From NCBI GenBank assembly GCA_030692055.1, contig JAUYCY010000033.1:1-45856 (forward strand): a stretch of DNA of 45,856 bases, read 5' to 3'. Made by a program: the position numbers and the translations under genes. Below are positions 22,988 to 30,445 of this stretch, one piece after another. This DNA comes from Candidatus Omnitrophota bacterium. Lineage in GTDB: Bacteria; Omnitrophota; Koll11; Duberdicusellales; 4484-171. Numbering within the stretch: position 1 is the stretch's first letter; every line of letters starts with the position of its first letter. The notes under the pieces are model-generated. The model saw only the letters and a list, made by a program, of their open reading frames with translations, was not told the DNA's origin and ran no database searches.

Positions 22988-24046
22988 ATGAGAAGGGTAT
23001 TTTTAATAATTTATTTCATTTCTTTGAGCTATGTTTCATATTCTCAAGAAGAAGCCATATTGTCCGAAGAAAATATACTTTCCTATCAGATAAAACCCGG
23101 TGATACCTTAGAAATTTCCGTATACGGCGAACCCGATTTAAATAAGACAGTGAAGGTATCAGAAGAAGGTAAAATTAATTACCCTTTTATAGGGGAAGTA
23201 AAAATAGCCGGCTTTACGATAAAAGATGCAAGCACTAAGATCGAAGAGCTTTTTATGGAGGGTTATTTTGTGAAACCACAGGTGAGTGTTTTTGTTAGAG
23301 AGTATGCAAATTTTTTTGTAGTGGGTGCGGTAAATAAAGAAGGCGGTTACGAGTTGAAAGGCAACCTGGCTCTTTTAGATGCTATTGCTTTGGCAGGGGG
23401 GGTAAAAGAAAATGCCGATATTTCTAAAGTAAAAGTAATTAGAAAAAGTAACGGCACTCAGAAAGAGTATATTATTGATTTAAACGCCCAAGGAAAAGAT
23501 TTCTTTTTGGCACCATTAGACAGAATAATCGTTGAGCAGTTTGGAAAAATTTCAGTTTTAGGCGAAGTAAACAGGTCGGATAATTATTATCTCAAAAAAG
23601 ATGCTACCTTATTTGATGCCATTGCTATGGCCGGAGGAGCCAGAACGAATGCAAATTTGTCTAAGATAAAGGTAAGAAGGAAAGAAGGGGAGAAAACAAA
23701 AGAATATATCTTGAGTTTAAACGAAGATAGCGAAAGATTTATTCTAAAAAGCGGAGATACAATTTTTGTAAAATCTTACGAAAAAATTTCTGTTTTGGGT
23801 CAGGTAACAAGGCCTGGAAGTTATGATTTTAAACCAGGTGTTACTGCGGTGGATGTAATTGCTATGGCAGGAGGATTTACCGAGATTGCTAACAAAAATG
23901 CAGTAAGGGTGATAAGGGAGACAAAGGAAAGTAAAAAGAAGATATTTTATGTTCCAGCAGGTGATATTTTAAAAAGCGGAGATAAATCAAAAGACGTAAC
24001 CTTAAAAGAGGGCGATACTGTGGCAGTAGATGAATCTTTCTTTTAA
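22988..24046 (+). CDS. Polysaccharide export protein, Wza/SLBB family
   Basis: A 352-residue protein: signal peptide (MRRVFLIIYFISLSYVSYSQ; no lipobox Cys, unlike E. coli Wza), a Poly_export domain (YQIKPGDTLEISVYGEPDLNKTVKV, residues ~33-110), then three successive SLBB repeats recognised by FVVGAVNKEGGYEL, ISVLGEVNRSDNYYL and ISVLGQVTRPGSYDF, each followed by a DAIAxAGG motif. Family role: periplasm-to-outer-membrane conduit for capsular or exopolysaccharide. Three SLBB units give a longer periplasmic tube than the two typical of Wza. Confidence 0.92.
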   Translation: MRRVFLIIYFISLSYVSYSQEEAILSEENILSYQIKPGDTLEISVYGEPDLNKTVKVSEEGKINYPFIGEVKIAGFTIKDASTKIEELFMEGYFVKPQVSVFVREYANFFVVGAVNKEGGYELKGNLALLDAIALAGGVKENADISKVKVIRKSNGTQKEYIIDLNAQGKDFFLAPLDRIIVEQFGKISVLGEVNRSDNYYLKKDATLFDAIAMAGGARTNANLSKIKVRRKEGEKTKEYILSLNEDSERFILKSGDTIFVKSYEKISVLGQVTRPGSYDFKPGVTAVDVIAMAGGFTEIANKNAVRVIRETKESKKKIFYVPAGDILKSGDKSKDVTLKEGDTVAVDESFF

Positions 24047-24054
24047 TGAGGCTT

Positions 24055-24074
24055 AGCCCCGATTTATCGGGGCT
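24055..24074 (+). terminator. Hairpin after the Wza-like gene
   Basis: Perfect inverted repeat AGCCCCGAT-tt-ATCGGGGCT nine bases after the stop codon. There is no T-run, so it may be a stabilising or weak terminator stem rather than a classic intrinsic terminator. Confidence 0.5.
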
Positions 24075-24109
24075 GTAGTCCAACGGGACACCCTGCTGGG
24101 TAGCCGAAT

Positions 24110-24168
24110 TAACCCCGCACTAATTTTCTGCGTTGGAATATCTTCTGTGAGAAATTAGTGCGGGGTTA
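24110..24168 (+). other. Long hairpin between Wza-like and Wzc-like genes
   Basis: A 17-bp perfect stem TAACCCCGCACTAATTT / AAATTAGTGCGGGGTTA with a ~25-nt loop. Loop elements (TTCTGCGT...ATATCTTCTGTGAGAA) resemble the loop of the first hairpin in the M repeats, although the stem differs. The remainder of 24047-24310 holds AATCTGCGTAATCATTTT-type short repeats and no gene. Confidence 0.55.
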
Positions 24169-24310
24169 TATGGGTTCAATTCCCCGCACTTGCTGCGAGG
24201 TAGTTCATTTGAACGTATGATACGTTTAAACAGGTAGGGATTATTTTATCAGTGTAATCCCTGCCAGCAGACAGGAAAGCTAATCTGCGTAATCATTTTA
24301 CAAAAAAATT

Positions 24311-26158
24311 ATGTTACCTTCTTCAGAAATAAAAGAACTGACCATAAAAGATTATTTTGAAATAGCTAGGAAACATTTCTGGCTTATTTTAACTATTAGC
24401 GTGGTTACAACCGGTTTCGTTGCCTTTTATGATTTTTCTTCCCCTAAAATTTATCTTGCCACGACAACCATTGTTATTGAGACCGAAAGACCAAACATTA
24501 CCGGAAAATTAGAGGATGTTTATGAGAGAGAATTGATAGGTAAAGACTATTACCAGACTCAAATTAATGTTTTGATGTCAAGATCTTTAGCCGATAGAGT
24601 TGCCAAGAGTTTAGGATTAGATCGCGATAGTGAATCTATCGGTCACAAGGATTTTGTCGGCGAGTTACTTTCTATGATAAAAATAGAGTCCGCTAAAGTA
24701 GGCAATACCGCAGTCATCTCAGTTACAGGAAAAGACCCCCTAAAAATTACGGCAATTGCTAATGCGTGGGTGAGAGAATTTATTCATCAAGACGTGGAAA
24801 GAAAAGTCGGCACAGCTAAGTATGGCATATCATTTTTAGAGAACCAACTCGCCGATACCCTAGGTAAGTTAAAAACAGCAGAAAAAGAATTAAATGATTT
24901 TATAAGAGTGAACAAAATGGTAACTGTCACAGACATAGAAACAAAAACCGAGGCTTTATTAGAAAGTTTAAAGTCACAGAAAGCACAATTAGAAAAGGAA
25001 ATTGCCGAAGCAGCGCAAAGATATAAAGAAAAACACCCAAAGATGATTTCTCTCAAAACTCAGGCTAAGGCGGTTGCAGATAAGTTAAACGAAGAAATAA
25101 ACAATCGCCTATCTTTGCAGGAGAGAATGGCAGAATACGGCGTTCTAAAGAGACAAGTAGATACCTATAAATATCTATACGACGACTTTCTTAAGCGCGC
25201 AAAAGAATTGGATGTTTCTAAAGAACTTACTATTTCAAATATACGAGTTATTGATCCAGCAGAGGAGCCAAAAGTTCCTATAAAACCTAAACCTACGCAA
25301 GATATACCCGTGGCAATGTTGGTAAGTTTCGTATTGAGTATAATTTTAGCTTTATTTTTGGAGCGTCTTGATTCTACAATGAAGACCTCCGACGATGTTG
25401 AGTTTTTTGCTAAATTTCCCTTTTTGGGATATATCCCCGCTGTAAAAAAAGAATTAAAAGATAAAAAAAATATAGACATTGTTTCTTACATCGAATCAAA
25501 TTCAAGAGTGGCTGAATCTTTTAGAAATCTAAAAGTATCTTTGCTTTTTTCTTTCCCCCAAGAAAAACCTCTAAGAACAATAGTCATAACTAGTTCTATC
25601 CCCGTAGAAGGCAAAAGCTTTGTTTCCTCTAATTTAGCCATAATATTTGCCCAGGCAAAAGAGCCAACCCTGCTTATTGACTCAGACATGCGTAAAGGAA
25701 ACCTGCATAAAAGCTTTGGGCTAAGACCCAAGAACGGTCTAAGTGGTTTATTGGCCGGCATGATTTCTCTTGAGGAAGCTATAATTCCCGCAGGCATCCC
25801 CAATCTTTGGCTACTTCCCGCTGGGCCATATACGCCTAATCCCACAGAACTTTTAAGTTCCGAAAAGTTACCAAATATTTTAAGAGAGTTGGAAAAGAAA
25901 TTCAAAAGAATTATTATAGACTCTACGCCAATTTTAAATGTATCCGAAGCCTTAATTTTAGGAGATAAATGTGATGGGTTAATATTTGTTATAAGAGCCA
26001 GGTACACCGCTTTAAAATATATAGACGAAGCAAAAAGAATAATTGAAAAAAAGGTAAAAGTGATTGGCGCAGTTTTAAACGATACAGACATGCAGCGTGA
26101 CCGCTATTACTACTATCATTACTACTACCCCTCATCTAGAGAGAATGGTAAAGGATAA
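24311..26158 (+). CDS. Wzc-type polysaccharide co-polymerase/tyrosine autokinase
   Basis: A 615-residue protein: Wzz domain with first membrane helix (~23-42), a periplasmic coiled coil (~175-290), a second membrane helix (331-352), then a cytoplasmic BY-kinase with Walker A SSIPVEGKS (428-436; K435), Walker A' LLIDSDMR (454-461) and Walker B RIIIDST (533-539). The C-terminus has a tyrosine cluster, YYYYHYYY (599-606), the expected autophosphorylation tail. It controls chain length and export with the Wza-like protein. The tail-coding DNA overlaps the start of the polymerase gene by 14 bases. Confidence 0.92.
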   Translation: MLPSSEIKELTIKDYFEIARKHFWLILTISVVTTGFVAFYDFSSPKIYLATTTIVIETERPNITGKLEDVYERELIGKDYYQTQINVLMSRSLADRVAKSLGLDRDSESIGHKDFVGELLSMIKIESAKVGNTAVISVTGKDPLKITAIANAWVREFIHQDVERKVGTAKYGISFLENQLADTLGKLKTAEKELNDFIRVNKMVTVTDIETKTEALLESLKSQKAQLEKEIAEAAQRYKEKHPKMISLKTQAKAVADKLNEEINNRLSLQERMAEYGVLKRQVDTYKYLYDDFLKRAKELDVSKELTISNIRVIDPAEEPKVPIKPKPTQDIPVAMLVSFVLSIILALFLERLDSTMKTSDDVEFFAKFPFLGYIPAVKKELKDKKNIDIVSYIESNSRVAESFRNLKVSLLFSFPQEKPLRTIVITSSIPVEGKSFVSSNLAIIFAQAKEPTLLIDSDMRKGNLHKSFGLRPKNGLSGLLAGMISLEEAIIPAGIPNLWLLPAGPYTPNPTELLSSEKLPNILRELEKKFKRIIIDSTPILNVSEALILGDKCDGLIFVIRARYTALKYIDEAKRIIEKKVKVIGAVLNDTDMQRDRYYYYHYYYPSSRENGKG

Positions 26159-27509
26159 AAATAAAAAATATTTTTTGCTGTTTTTAGAATCTTTTTTAAT
26201 TTTTCTGATTATTTTTACTCCTCTTTTTTACGGCTCGGTAGAAATTCTGCCTTTAACTATAATCGAGCTTACTTCTTTTTTATTCCTTCTCTTACTTTTT
26301 TTAAACCTTGCACTTTCATCTTCAAAGATTTTTTACCCCGCTTATATTTATATTTTAATTATTTTTATCTTTGTGGCTATTTTACAACTGATACCTTTTC
26401 CTAATTTTTTGCTAAAGGTAATTTCGTCAAAGACACTTTTTCTATATGAACGCTACTCGGATTATTTAAGTCCTTCGCAAACGCACCACTTATCTTTGTA
26501 TTCCCTTCCAACTAAAGAAGAAATTGCCAAATTTATTGCATTTTTTATAATATTTTTTGGAGTGATGAATGTTTTGAAGAAGAAAAGCCAATTTAGAAGA
26601 TTAATTTTAATGATCATTTTTCTGGGATTAATTTTATCGCTTTACGGAGTAGCGAAAAAATATTTTATACTTGGTAAAGAAACGGCCCGTTCTTTTAGCA
26701 CGTTTGGTAATAGGAATCATTATGCCGGATATATGGTTATGATTGCGCCCATGGCTATTGCCTATGCGTTATACTCCCAAAATAATTTTAAAAAAATTAT
26801 TTTTGGTTTTATAGGAGCAATAATCTCCGCGAGCATTTTTCTTTCTTTATCTCGGGCCGGCTCTTTAAGTTTAGTTTTCTCGTTGACGTTAATGTCTTTT
26901 TTATTAATAAGAGAGGGAACGATTAAAAAAACATATTGGATAATCGGGATACTGGTTATTTTAGGAATAATTTTTATTTCGCTCGCAGGACTTGAGCCAA
27001 TAAGGGACAGATTTATGCTGTCTTGGCAAGGTCTATTCGGTCGCTGGAAAATAGTGAGAGATTCCTTTGGAATGTTTAGGGATTTTCCTTTGTTCGGGAT
27101 AGGCTGGGGCAATTTCCGTTACATTTTCCCCCTATATCAAACAGAGGCTATTTTCCCAACATATTATAAATATTTACATAATGATCATTTTCAACTCGTG
27201 GTAGAGCTGGGTCTGGTTGGCTCAGCTCTCTATTTTATTTTTCTTTTTAAAATTTTTAAGGATATTTTTATAGAGTTAAACCGAAGACATGATTATTTTG
27301 TAAAAGGCATCGTTTTAGGGGGGATATGCGGCCTTTCGGGCGTTATTTTTCATAGTTTTTTTGATTTTAACTTTCATATCCCAGCCACATCATTTCTTTT
27401 TTGGCTAATATTAGGTTTGATTTATAAATGTGTGCATACACATTTTTATAATTCTACAGGCGATTATAATAAAACTACAAAGGATTTAGATGAGAGAAAG
27501 AAATTTTGA
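26145..27509 (+). CDS. O-antigen ligase/Wzy-like polymerase
   Basis: About 454 residues from ATG 26145 (MVKDKNKKYF); a frame open from 26097 only adds codons antisense-like to the Wzc tyrosine tail. About ten to twelve membrane helices, with a large periplasmic loop containing GIGWGNFRYIFPLYQ and YLHNDHFQLVVELGLVG, the Wzy_C/WaaL signature (His-rich HNDHFQ). ARSFSTFGNRNHYAGYMVMIAPM also matches the family. It would polymerise lipid-linked repeat units in the periplasm. It overlaps both neighbours, so the genes are co-translated. Confidence 0.88.
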   Translation: MVKDKNKKYFLLFLESFLIFLIIFTPLFYGSVEILPLTIIELTSFLFLLLLFLNLALSSSKIFYPAYIYILIIFIFVAILQLIPFPNFLLKVISSKTLFLYERYSDYLSPSQTHHLSLYSLPTKEEIAKFIAFFIIFFGVMNVLKKKSQFRRLILMIIFLGLILSLYGVAKKYFILGKETARSFSTFGNRNHYAGYMVMIAPMAIAYALYSQNNFKKIIFGFIGAIISASIFLSLSRAGSLSLVFSLTLMSFLLIREGTIKKTYWIIGILVILGIIFISLAGLEPIRDRFMLSWQGLFGRWKIVRDSFGMFRDFPLFGIGWGNFRYIFPLYQTEAIFPTYYKYLHNDHFQLVVELGLVGSALYFIFLFKIFKDIFIELNRRHDYFVKGIVLGGICGLSGVIFHSFFDFNFHIPATSFLFWLILGLIYKCVHTHFYNSTGDYNKTTKDLDERKKF

Positions 27510-28425
27510 TATAAAACTAGCCTTTTTTTCTTCCGCCATATTAATATTTATAATTTTTTTGTCTTTTTTTCTCTGCTCTAACACCAAGGCAAATTTTTTT
27601 TATGAAAAGACTGCCATTGAAAATAAACCCACCGTGGAGGCAGCAAAATTAGATTATTACAAACATGCTATTTTTTTGCTTACACAAGCAATAAGATTAA
27701 ATAGTGGCGAAGCTGATTATTGGACAAAGAAAGCCGATTATCTACTGGGGGCCCTGGATGATAACTTTAAAGAAGCACTAGCTATTAACGAGGCCGAAGT
27801 TGAAGATTCATATAAGAAGGCAATAATACTAAATCCCCTTAACTACGAATATCATTTGAAGCTAGGTTGGTTTTATGCCAACAAGGGCGATATAAAGTTA
27901 GCAGAAGACGAATTGTTAAAAGCAGCCCAGCTACATCCAACAAATTTTCAGGTATACCTTTACTTGGGTAAGTACTATATAAAGACCAAAGCTGAAGGCA
28001 AAGCTTTTAATAACTTTATTTTAGCTATATATTATGCAGGTAAGTGTAATTGGCGTATGTTTACAAAAGCAATAAAACAAGATATAAATAACTCTTCTAT
28101 TCTATTTTTGGATGAAAAAGCAGAAGAAATTAAACTTATTATTCTCCATACAAATAGTGATTTTAGTTTTAAAAATCAAGGCCTTCCGCACGAACAGATC
28201 CCATTAAGAATAAAAGCTTATGTAAGAAAAGGAGTCGGGGGGGTTAGCCTTACCTGCAAAGGGGATTCTTATAGGTTTTTACACTGGGTAGATAGTACCC
28301 CAGAACTTGAAGCATACGAGTTAAGTCTAGATACCTTTGCGCAAAATGTTTACCTTGATGATTTCGAAATCAGAACAAATCCGCCAGTAAACATAGAAAA
28401 GATAGAATTTATCTATAAATTCTGA
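27490..28425 (+). CDS. Membrane-anchored TPR protein, last gene of exopolysaccharide operon
   Basis: A 311-residue protein overlapping the polymerase by 20 bases. A membrane helix (~10-30) is followed by TPR-type repeats (YYKHAIFLLTQAIRLNSGEADYWTKKADYLL; YEYHLKLGWFYANKGDIKLAEDELLKAAQLHP; YLYLGKYYIKTKAEGKAFNNFILA) and a C-terminal ~95-residue beta-rich domain of unknown family (IPLRIKAYVRKGVGGVSL...). TPR proteins joined to O-antigen-ligase genes are common in exosortase-type loci, but no exosortase or PEP-CTERM protein is seen in this window. Confidence 0.7.
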   Translation: MRERNFDIKLAFFSSAILIFIIFLSFFLCSNTKANFFYEKTAIENKPTVEAAKLDYYKHAIFLLTQAIRLNSGEADYWTKKADYLLGALDDNFKEALAINEAEVEDSYKKAIILNPLNYEYHLKLGWFYANKGDIKLAEDELLKAAQLHPTNFQVYLYLGKYYIKTKAEGKAFNNFILAIYYAGKCNWRMFTKAIKQDINNSSILFLDEKAEEIKLIILHTNSDFSFKNQGLPHEQIPLRIKAYVRKGVGGVSLTCKGDSYRFLHWVDSTPELEAYELSLDTFAQNVYLDDFEIRTNPPVNIEKIEFIYKF

Positions 28426-28471
28426 TCATCACGCCTTCAATAAAAATATTTGCCTTAATTAGGATAATTGT

Positions 28472-28670
28472 TAAAATAAGTCAAATGAAACTTGTGACTT
28501 TTCAAGCTAAAAGTGCAGAAAAATCATATAGTTTAATTTGACCCTTGACACCTACCTTGATTACTTATTTAAGGAAAATGTCAAGGGTTTAATTCCGACA
28601 TACAACTTATGTTCGCACGCCTGCCTATCGGCAGTCAGGCTCCATAAGTTGTGTCGTCATTAAAGGAGGC
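28472..28670 (+). promoter_or_regulatory. Structured 5' leader, family L copy 2
   Basis: The order matches copy 1: leader ORF (28485-28541), first stem CCCTTGACA...TGTCAAGGG (28543-28592 region) with an inner CCTT/AAGG pair, second stem ACAACTTATG...CATAAGTTGT with TTCGCACGCCTGCC in the loop, then AAAGGAGG and ATG 28674. A possible promoter TTGCCT (28450) with a 16-bp spacer and TAAAAT (28472-28477) would start transcription at the leader ATG. The second-stem sequence is nearly shared with copy 1; the first stem is not, yet both pair. Confidence 0.65.
28485..28541 (+). CDS. Candidate leader peptide MKLVTFQAKSAEKSYSLI
   Basis: An 18-residue ORF starting seven bases after a possible -10 box, so leaderless. 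It shares M-K/R-L-x-x-F-Q-A-K-S with the ORF at 17639-17686; after that the two diverge. The stop codon falls at the base of the first stem in both copies, so a ribosome at the stop would sit against that stem. Confidence 0.45.
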   Translation: MKLVTFQAKSAEKSYSLI

Positions 28671-28673
28671 GAA

Positions 28674-28994
28674 ATGATAACTTATGAAGATTTTTCAAAG
28701 TTGGAGTTAAGAATAGGTAAAATAATTGAAGCCGAGGTTCATCCTAACGCCGATAAGTTATATCAATTAAAAGTCGACATAGGTGAAAAAATTATTCAAT
28801 TAGTAGCGGGGATAAGGCAATTTTATAGTCTTGAGGAACTAAAAGATAAACTGGTAGTTGTCGTAACCAATTTAGAGCCAAGAGAAATTAGAGGGGTTTT
28901 GTCTGAAGGGATGCTTTTGGCTGCCCACGGTAGCACTGGAATAAGCATACTTATCCCAAATTCGCCCGTAGAACCAGGTAGTAAAATAAAATAG
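28674..28994 (+). CDS. tRNA-binding (EMAP II/CsaA-like) domain protein
   Basis: A 106-residue stand-alone OB-fold tRNA-binding domain: FSKLELRIGKIIEAEVHPNADKLYQLKVDIGEKIIQLVAGI, then LVVVVTNLEPREIRGVLSEGMLLAA. These motifs match the C-terminal domain of methionyl-tRNA synthetase and the free CsaA/MetRS-beta proteins. It probably binds tRNA in trans for a synthetase encoded elsewhere. AAAGGAGG lies five bases before the ATG, at the end of the family L leader, so its translation may depend on that structure. Confidence 0.85.
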   Translation: MITYEDFSKLELRIGKIIEAEVHPNADKLYQLKVDIGEKIIQLVAGIRQFYSLEELKDKLVVVVTNLEPREIRGVLSEGMLLAAHGSTGISILIPNSPVEPGSKIK

Positions 28995-29034
28995 TTTTAA
29001 CTATACCCCTTATTCGTGCGAATATGTCCTATAT

Positions 29035-29445
29035 ATGAAAACTAGGTATTTAAACTTGGACACCAAAGGTAACGGCAATATAGTTGATATTACGCCAAAC
29101 CTGGAAAGTATTTTAACAGAGGAGGGTATCAGCGAGGGTATTTTATTCCTCTCGGTCATTGGTTCTACTGCCGCAATTACGACTATGGAATACGAACCGG
29201 GTTTAGTTGAGGATTTAGAAAAAACTTTCGAGAAAGTTATTCCTTATAAAAAGGATTACGCGCACAATTTCACTTGGAATGATGATAATGCCCACTCGCA
29301 TCTACGTAGTTCTTTTATCAAAACTAACTTCTTTGTATCGGTGACAGATGGCAAGCTTGATTTAGGTACTTGGCAGCAGGTAGTTTTACTTGATTTTGAT
29401 ATACGTAAGCGTCAGAGGAGAATAGTAGTAAAAATTATAGAATAG
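29035..29445 (+). CDS. yjbQ: YjbQ (UPF0047) family protein
   Basis: A 136-residue protein with the UPF0047 pattern: GISEGILFLSVIGSTAAITTMEYEPGLVEDLE, YAHNFTWNDDNAHSHLRSSF and LGTWQQVVLLDFDIRKRQRRI. The His/Asp/Trp-Gln residues line the conserved pocket. E. coli YjbQ has weak thiamine-phosphate-synthase activity; the natural role is unsettled. The usual Thr/Ser-Thr-Ala phrase (SxxxAITTxE) is present. Length is normal. Confidence 0.88.
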   Translation: MKTRYLNLDTKGNGNIVDITPNLESILTEEGISEGILFLSVIGSTAAITTMEYEPGLVEDLEKTFEKVIPYKKDYAHNFTWNDDNAHSHLRSSFIKTNFFVSVTDGKLDLGTWQQVVLLDFDIRKRQRRIVVKIIE

Positions 29446-29527
29446 CTACAAGCTTCAAGCCGCAAGCCCCAAGATTTATATAAAAAAATCCTGTAGCCTG
29501 AAGCCTGTAGCATGCGGCATAAAAAAT

Positions 29528-30346
29528 ATGGACTTAAATAAGAACATTGAGGATTTCGATTTAGTATTTTTTGATTTAGAGACTACCGGTTTAAACGTAG
29601 CTAAAGGCGATAGTATATGTGAAATTGGCGCCCTTAAGATACGCGATCGAAAAATTACTGATAAATTTAGCAGCTTAGTTAATCCTAAAAAGCCCATACC
29701 TCAAGAGGCATCCTCCATTCACAAAATTTATGATAGAGACGTTCAAGGTGCTCCATATTTTGAACAAATTGCCAATAAGCTTGTTAAGTTTTTTCAAAAT
29801 TCAATAATTTTGGCTTACAATATTGAATTTGATATAAGTTTCCTTAGCTATGAATTAAATAAAATCAACTCTGCTATTCCAATACTACCCGCTATTGATA
29901 TATTGTGTATGGCAAGAAAAACACTAAGGCTTGATAGATATAATTTGAAAGCGCTTTGTTCTTTTTTTGATATAGAGCATACTGGCGAACTACATCGCGC
30001 CCTCGCCGACTCATTTGTTGTTTCGCAAGCGTTTTTTAAATTGCGCGATATATTAAAGGAAGGTAAATTAGAAAACTTGGCAGATTTCATTTCCTTATAC
30101 GGCTTAAATAATGAAATATTTAAGCTAAAAGAAGAACCAAAAGTTTCTTTAGTTAAAGAAGCAATTACTAAGCAACTATATTTAAAGGCGAGATATTTCT
30201 CGTATCGTAACACTATGGAAGAAGAAGCAATAAAACCCGTTGATCTTTCACAAGAAAATAATAACTTCTTTCTTTGGTGTCAGAATAAAGCCGGCAAAGG
30301 CTGGCGCATCAATTTAAACCGCCTACTCGATATTAAAATGATTTGA
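29528..30346 (+). CDS. DnaQ-type DEDDh 3'-5' exonuclease
   Basis: A 272-residue protein. Exo I VFFDLETTGLN (residues ~13-23), Exo II ILAYNIEFDISFL and Exo III ELHRALADSFV give the D-E-D-D-H catalytic set. The exonuclease domain covers ~10-185; the C-terminal ~85 residues (AITKQLYLKARYFSYRN to INLNRLLDIKMI) are not recognised, and a WYL-like small fold is possible. Likely proofreading or repair exonuclease, acting without a fused polymerase. The spacer before it holds short AAGCTTCAAGC-type repeats. Confidence 0.85.
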   Translation: MDLNKNIEDFDLVFFDLETTGLNVAKGDSICEIGALKIRDRKITDKFSSLVNPKKPIPQEASSIHKIYDRDVQGAPYFEQIANKLVKFFQNSIILAYNIEFDISFLSYELNKINSAIPILPAIDILCMARKTLRLDRYNLKALCSFFDIEHTGELHRALADSFVVSQAFFKLRDILKEGKLENLADFISLYGLNNEIFKLKEEPKVSLVKEAITKQLYLKARYFSYRNTMEEEAIKPVDLSQENNNFFLWCQNKAGKGWRINLNRLLDIKMI

Positions 30347-30445
30347 TTACACAGATCAGATACACCTGCCTGCCTGCAGGCAGGGATTACACTGATTAAA
30401 ATAATCTGCGTAATCATTTTCAAAATCTGTGTAATCGCTACAGGA

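Noticed and set aside
24160..24200. tRNA-like T-arm (GGGTTCAATTCCCC)
   Set aside because: No acceptor stem, anticodon arm or CCA pairing around it; it is part of a hairpin region.
26097..26144. Extended N-terminus for the polymerase (frame open from 26097)
   Set aside because: The added residues are a shifted reading of the Wzc tyrosine codons; ATG 26145 gives a normal N-terminal helix.
27490..28425. Exosortase/PEP-CTERM system
   Set aside because: The polymerase plus TPR arrangement is reminiscent, but no exosortase-like membrane protease or PEP-CTERM substrate is encoded in the window.
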